Shown in pieces: positions 57,685-64,000 of a stretch of 64,000 nt of DNA. The notes under the pieces are model-generated. The model searched no databases, had not been told where the DNA came from, and was given only the letters and a program-made list of their open reading frames with translations. A program made the position numbers and the translations under genes. Source of the DNA: Glandiceps talaboti (taxonomy: Eukaryota > Hemichordata > Enteropneusta > Spengelidae); assembly GCF_964340395.1 (NCBI RefSeq), contig NC_135568.1, positions 9,782,776-9,846,775 of the forward strand, written 5' to 3'. The number at the start of each line of letters is the position of its first letter. Positions within the stretch are counted from its first letter, which is position 1.

Positions 57685-58005
57685 CCATAGCCCCTCCACC
57701 CAGGAGGGTGGAGGGTCTATGGTTTAATGTAGTGTACCATACTATACATCTCTGAAGTGAAGCGGGGGAGGGGTGTGGTGCTGTACAATTACAACATTAA
57801 AATGTGTATGTGTAGCCATAGACCCTCCACCCATAGTGTAGCTGAGAGGGGGGGCACGGAAATTCGTGGGTTCATTTCGGGGGGGGGGTGACATTTTTGA
57901 CAAAATAATTTCTCACCAGGCCATTCCCCACCCCATCCCCCGTAAATTTTGACCCCAGCACAAGATCCATAGACCCTCCACCAACCGTTGGTGGAGGGTC
58001 AATGC
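57685..58005. repeat. cluster of hairpins built on a CCATAGACCCTCCAC motif
   Basis: 57685-57724 forms an 18-bp arm hairpin (one mismatch, 4-base spacer) with ACCATAG.CCCTCCACCC ends. 57964-58003 forms a 14-bp perfect arm hairpin (GACCCTCCACCAAC/GTTGGTGGAGGGTC) with a single central base. A half-unit CCATAGACCCTCCACCC lies between them at about 57815. Confidence 0.75.
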
Positions 58006-58015
58006 AAGATCCGAC

Positions 58016-61009
58016 TAGGTTACGCTGTACTACACTGATGGGATGAGGATAGTCTTGTTATTGCTATTGTTTTGTGAAATCATTATCAAAAATTTGATAA
58101 CAGTTTCGTAACCATGAAATTTGATAAATAAAAACCAAGACCGTTTTCTCTATGCGTTATATGCACACGTACCAGAGACATGTACATACATTCACAGAAT
58201 AACTAAAAGCGAACATATGCAAGCGAATGAACTTGTAAACACTATGGTCACTAGGCAACAACAATTGAAGGAAATCCTGTGGTCATCGTACCAGTATTTT
58301 TCACGATCACAGAGGAATCAAGTGTCTCCTCGATATGCTAAGAAAAGTACATTTTGACACTAAAAAAAACTGCTTACCCAGAAAATCTTAGGTGTAAAGG
58401 TGTGTTGTTATTGCGGCTTTCAGATGGTATGACTTACGTAATGTTCACAACTGTTTGTTTGTTTTTTTTCAATTGTTTGGGGAGTTTTTCAATTGATAGA
58501 TTTGCATATGACCGATATAGAAGTCGACCCCCAGGATTCACGCGCACAGGCATGTGTGATGACACAACTTCGTTGTAGTTTCTGTCAGAGACAGTCTGTC
58601 GATGACTCGTATTTCACCGGGTCAGTCTATAATTTTAGCGGGTAATTAGTTTCCTTGGTTCCCATTCGTAGAAGAGGATGTGTGCGTTAAAAGGTACCAC
58701 ATACAACATTTTAGTCCTACCAGAGTAAAAAAAAAAGTTATTGCTAACATTAAACGCAATATTAGACATGCTAGCTGAGTCGAAAGAGCTAGACAACCCT
58801 AATAAAATAGCAAGTAACAGTACAGGAGAAGTGTGATAGAGGGACTGTGGTTTGACAGCCCGGGATTGATAGACCCGAAAACGAACCAAGAAAACCGCAC
58901 CAAATAACCAGTGCAGCATGTCTTTTATAATTGGGTATAAAAATATCCATTTTGCGCAGAATGCTTCGTTTTTGTGCTCACGTGTTAATGATAGCAAGGT
59001 AATAAATTATTATGTTGACGAGATATTAAAATCAGACCTTGCAGTCGAGCTTGCCTTCCCCTCACGTGTGTCAAAATGGTACAGTCCATTACACATGCCT
59101 CTGCACGTGAACTTAGCATAAATTAGTGTAAAGTGGTCTGCACTGCAAACGTGCCGACCCATTTTTGACATGTAGGGTCATATCACATTTAATTCACAAT
59201 TCCTTTATTTGGAGATTGTCGAGCGAGTCGTGTAGACGCGTCGGTCGCCTCTCTGAAAAAACGAAATTTCGGTGTGAAATCGGTAGGTCTTGTCTAAATT
59301 CTCTTACGATATATTTAGTTTAGTATGGATGTTATTAATATACTATTCAAGCGAGTGACACTAACAAACAGTATGCAGTACACTGTATTGTAACACGGCA
59401 TAGGTTACATGTATAAAAAATACATTAATTTATCATAATTGTTGTATTGGCCATTTGCTGTTATTATTCACGATACCATTTCAATGTCGAAAAAACTATG
59501 ATATATTCTTGTGTTGAAAATTCATCTTAAAATGTAACTTGTAGAGATGGGGAGGGGAAGAGATACACGTGTACGTATGTGTGTGTGTACAATATAAGTT
59601 ACTGTTTCGGGGGACATGACAGTACAGCTTCGTTTTCCCACTTTAAAACGCTAGCTATCTGTGATAATTGGTTAAACACTTATTTTTTGTTACTTCTAAA
59701 TTCCGTGATTGCGATCCCATATCTTCTGTAAATGAGAGTAAAAGTGTAGTATGTGGATAACAAAACCTGCTGTGATATCCACTTGTAAGCTTACTCTGTA
59801 CACAATATCGCTGGCATATCACGTTATCATCAGACTCACTTGTGACTTGAAAGCAAAATGTTAGAAATTGATTATTTAATGTGTACAAATATTGCACAGA
59901 GGCAGATTAAGTTTGGATTTTGATCATACGATAAATTTTCTTCTTCAGGTTGAAACGCATAGGTAGTGTACATACATTGACAGTGCACTTGAAATGTTTA
60001 CGAGTAGAAAGGGCATTAGGCTAGGGGGTTCTACGCTATATTTATATTGTTGCATGGTCTTCCGCGGGGTTCACGTGTCTCAGACGCGTGAATGTGTTTC
60101 AGTAGTCTAGTTCCTATACAGTATCGTTACCATTTACATTTCCACTCACACGGTATAGTCAAAGTCGTTACTCTAGAAGTCGAACAACTGTTTGTGTTGA
60201 TGAAGGGACTTTGACCAGACGCAGTTTAGTTAGAAACCATGTTAGCATCCAGACTAGTATTTCAGTGGTCGGTTAACAAGAAATTGAACAGAGGACTTCG
60301 TAAAATTCACTACATCTGAAGAAATATTACCATAAGCCTTATATCACCAGCTAGTGAGACTTACAAGCACTTACTTACTTGAATGCAGGGATACACTGAA
60401 AATTCAACACAATATATTTCATAATGATTTTTTTTGGCCAAATATCTTTGCCAACTAAAAGTTAAGGGGGATTTTTACGCCTATATAGAATTTTAAGTGC
60501 AAGTATGTAAAATAATTATAAGGATTTTAAGACAAAGATTGAAAGAACAATTATATATAAAAAAAAAACGAAATTGTGTGAGAATTTGCAAATTTGATAA
60601 TTGGACTCCATTGATTTACATATGATTAAACTTGCATGTTAATGAGTTATTTGCGTAATTTATGAAATTTTGCTGTCCATCTGTTAGCTTACTCTGCAAA
60701 GACCGTTTTCATCCAGTCAATGTTGAGTTGAATTCTAGTTGTCATATTTTCAAAGTGGAAACCAAGAAAACACTAAGATATTTTTTTGTGTGGGCATTAG
60801 TTGAAGGTGATGGTAAAACCTTGGGTCAGACTAATTGGTAGCAGAAAGATATATTAAAGAAACGATTAGGTTTTCTCTCCATACTCAAATTAATAAACTG
60901 TACACGACGATAATGATTATTAGTCATCCGTAATAGACTTGATTGCAGCATCTCCTTCAATAATTGTATAAGCTATATAAACTGAAAATTTTTTTTTTCT
61001 TTCTTAAAG
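58016..61009. other. non-coding, upstream side of the nuclear receptor gene
   Basis: The first coding exon of the receptor begins at a splice acceptor, so a 5' untranslated exon is expected somewhere here. A CpG-richer patch near 59220-59300 (TCGTGTAGACGCGTCGGTCG) ending in a donor-like TCG|GTAGGT is a candidate only. No coding exon is recognised. Confidence 0.35.
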
Positions 61010-63965
61010 GACATTTCTTACATCATGAGCGCAATTACCAATGAAGGGTATCCGGTGATGTGCCGAGTTTGTGGGGATAAAGCTTCAGGCTTTCATTATG
61101 GTGTGCATGCGTGTGAGGGATGCAAGGTAAGGTTTCAAACCATATAAGGAGAGGGGGAAGAATCCTGTGACTTACTTGAAAATAAAATCTACAGTCATAA
61201 TATTTGTACATTTTTCCTTATTGTATACTGTAAACTTGGGAAATTTTTGCTTATGACTTTTTGTTGCCTATTTAACTGGACAACGAAAAGAGAAAAATAA
61301 ATAGTGACTTCAATAACTTCTTTGACATGAACACAATGTACCTGTCTGTTAATTAATGAAAATTAGTCTTTGAGAACTAGCTGAAGAGTACAAATGGAAA
61401 ATTTTCAAGTGTAGATAATATTTAGATTTACAGTATGTGCACTCACCCACGTATAGTAAAGCACTAAATCCAGATGCCCAATTAGAGCAATTTGAGGATA
61501 TATAATATACATTTCAGCCCAAGTTGTAATTTTATAAGCCCACGTTGCATCATCAGATTTATTTAGACCTAGGCTAGTAACCAATTTACGACTAATCCAT
61601 ATCCCCATTAACTTTAAGGCATTTTAGGCAAACACCCAAAAATAATGTCCCAAGGGGGTGGGGGGGGGCACATCCATATATCTTCATTTATATTTGGTAC
61701 ATCTATCCCCCCACAAATGTCCTTAAATCATATAATATATTAATTGATTTCTTTTGATTAATTTCATTTTAGGGATTTTTTCGCCGAAGTATTCAACAAA
61801 ATCTGAAATATTCTCTGTGCAATAAAGGAGACAATTGCTTAATTATGCGAATTAACCGCAATCGATGCCAGGATTGCCGATTCCGAAAGTGCCTATCAGT
61901 TGGAATGTCCAAAGATGGTAAGTTGTCTATGCATACCTAAAGTTTCCTTACATATATGGAATATTATCACCCAAAATAACATGTAAGTTGATAACAGTAA
62001 TCAATACAAGGGTAGTAAAGGCAGAAATAGTCTGATTGGACTTTTGCTGTAAGTTGATAGCAGTAATCGATACAAGTGTTCTTAAGGCAGAAATAAGTCT
62101 GACTAAGTTTTCATTTAATTATAAAACATATTTTGTCATTGCTGAAATATGTTCATGAACATTTGCCTAAAACTTAAAATTTACTTATTTTTTTGTGATT
62201 CATTCAAAGTTTTGTATGAAAATTACCATTTGGTTGATTATATGCTAATTGCTGACTTGATTTGCATATTCTAAAGTCTAATAAGAATATTAGTGTACTT
62301 AGAAATGTTCTGTGACAGATGGAGTTGGTTTAAATTTTACTGTAAGGTTCAGTCCATGATCTTTTGCATAAAACTTTACTAATCTGAGTGTGATTCATTC
62401 AAAATTCAAATACAACTTATCAGATTTTATGCAAATGGTGGTGTGTTATTTGCATCTTAAGGCTTCTTATTAGAATTCTAGTGTAAGTAGTTCAATGACC
62501 AAGTGTATTTTGTCCATTTTCAGCTGTAAGGTTAGGCCGCTGTCCTAAGAAATGCAAACCTAAAGGAGCACCACTTCTTCATCAGGTGAACACCTCCCGT
62601 AGCACTAACTTCACCAGCTCTGAAGATAAGCAATTGCAGATGGAACAGATGACACTAGGAATTCATGATGCTTACTTAAAAACTGCATGGAGTCCAAAAC
62701 TCTACCCTAATAACAGTGACAGCAATGGTTACAAAAATAACGGGGGAAATCTTATCAACAGCCAGAGTACAGGAAATGGTGTGAGTCACAATACCTTCAA
62801 TGGTCACTCTAACCACCATGCACTGGATGACCTGAATGGCCGTAATGGCATCAACAATGTGGTCGGTGGTCAGAATGGCCATGGAATGAACGGATATCAT
62901 GTCAACATGGCAGAGAATGGTGAAAACTGGAGTAGCGGTTTCAGTCAATCTATTCTGAACGAGTTCAGTGAACTGAAAGGATCTCGGAAACCCAACAGTC
63001 GTAGAAATTTACTGGAGGTTATATCTGGTAATTTTACTACCGCTATCACCAAGATTATTGCCTTTGCCAAGATGGTACCAGGGTTTGTCCAGTTAGATAA
63101 AGATGACCAGGTTATTCTTCTGAAAGCTGGCTCCTTGGAGGTTCTACTTGTACGCATGGTCAAGCTTCTGAATGTAAAAGACAAAACAATTACCGTACAG
63201 AATGGCTGTAAACATATCTTTTTTATGGAAGATCTCCAAGCAGGCACTTTACAAGAGTTAGCAGCTGATGTGATTGATTTTGCATGCAAGCTGCTTCCAT
63301 TGAAGTTGACAACATGCGAGATGGCATTATTCAGTGCATTGGTCCTTGTCTCACCAGGTAAGCATATCACAGCAGATATTTAAGAATGTATTATACAGGG
63401 TTAATTGTGTGTTTCCCAACTTGTTTTTTGTCTACAAACAAAGATCCCCTAGTAGAGAGAAGATTAAACCACTGAAGTAAGCATATTGTAAAACCTCTGT
63501 TAGTTCTGGAGCATTGCTACCATTGCAGTATTTCTATGCTTTGGGGATTCCTAATTGAAACTGGCAGTGTTTCAGATACATACACCCTGAACTAAAATAC
63601 TGTTAACTATACGTTATACAATGTTTAGTTACTAGCACTGCATGTTAGAATTGACACATTGTAATGTCGTCATTGCTTATGCAGTCCAAACATCTGATGA
63701 TGTTCTCTGTCTTTTCATTAATTTAGATCGTCCAGGTCTGCGAGAACGTGAAAGAGTGGAGGAATTACAAATGCAGATCATCCAGGCACTGCAAGCCCAG
63801 ATTGTTCTCAACCACAGTGATAATAGATTTTTGTTTCCAACATTATTAATACGAGTGTCTGATGCTCGACAATTCAGTACAATAAACTCGGATAGAATGC
63901 TTGATATCCTAGATGAGAATTCTACCTCCATTGGCAAAATGGATGAAGAAATGGACGTAAGTTAA
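61010..63965 (+). CDS. NR1-type nuclear receptor (Rev-erb/E75-like), partial gene
   Basis: Ligand-regulated or constitutive transcription factor. Exons: 61010-61126 (ATG at 61025), 61773-61917, 62524-63357, 63727-63956 or to the stop at 63963-63965. Residues 13-80 form the DNA-binding domain: zinc ligands C13/C16/C30/C33 and C50/C56/C66/C69, P-box EGCKG, with the usual intron inside [14 protein letters not shown] follows as C-terminal extension. Residues about 144-216 are an Asn/Gly-rich hinge. The ligand-binding domain starts near 245, with signature [16 protein letters not shown], then [15 protein letters not shown]. It ends after the helix 10/11 region without a helix 12. Closest by eye to Rev-erb/E75 (NR1D group); the His that helps bind haem in Rev-erb aligns with Asn here. 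The last codons overlap a perfect donor (GAC|GTAAGT), so more exons may lie beyond the window. Confidence 0.88.
61981..62500 (+). repeat. two local tandem duplications in receptor intron 2
   Basis: Block one: TGTAAGTTGATAACAGTAAT, then CAATACAAG...AAGGCAGAAATA repeats after about 68 bp. Block two: TGTGATTCATTCAAA...TTTGCAT...TAATAAGAAT.TTAGTGTA repeats after about 195 bp. Both are non-coding. Confidence 0.6.
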
Positions 63966-64000
63966 TGCTCACATAGCGGAAGATTTGCCGCCATGAAAGA

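Noticed and set aside
62676-63370. Minus-strand frames of 90 and 141 residues opposite the nuclear receptor
   Set aside because: Antisense shadows of the receptor exon.

Overview
The window is AT-rich nuclear DNA from an animal. Exons are short and bounded by GT/AG introns of hundreds to thousands of bases, one protein carries a peroxisomal targeting tail, and another belongs to the metazoan-only nuclear receptor family. Microsatellites, tRNA-derived SINEs, MITEs and Penelope-like element (PLE) fragments with hammerhead ribozymes suggest a non-vertebrate bilaterian, probably marine (hemichordate, lancelet or lophotrochozoan). The phylum is an inference, not a reading. Layout: 1-20 kb is gene-poor and holds microsatellites, a tRNA-derived SINE, minisatellite foldback elements and MITE-like repeats. 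At 20.05-20.31 kb (minus) lies one orphan first exon with a signal peptide and the start of a GABA-B/ANF-receptor-type ligand-binding domain. From 26.77 to 32.42 kb and from 36.40 to 43.78 kb (both minus) lie two complete tandem genes for FMN-dependent 2-hydroxyacid (glycolate) oxidase. Each has seven coding exons, intact catalytic residues and a C-terminal PTS1 (PRL and SRL). A long palindrome and an inverted pair of unknown 240-bp segments lie around and inside the second gene. From 43.8 to 58 kb is a dense graveyard of mobile DNA: two PLE families, two hammerhead ribozyme motifs, a non-LTR retrotransposon tail, MITEs, SINE pieces and long TA tracts. From 61.01 kb to the right edge (plus) is an NR1-type nuclear receptor, closest to Rev-erb/E75: DNA-binding domain, Asn/Gly-rich hinge and most of the ligand-binding domain. 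The main gene story is the oxidase pair. The copies share exon structure and differ at about a quarter of bases in exon 1, yet are almost identical from inside exon 4 through exon 5, including intron edges. That is the pattern of local gene conversion. The diverged part includes the active-site lid and the gate residue, so the two enzymes may prefer different 2-hydroxy acids. The three gene families have no obvious functional link. Most remaining sequence is non-coding, and the long reading frames in tetranucleotide and TA repeats are artefacts.
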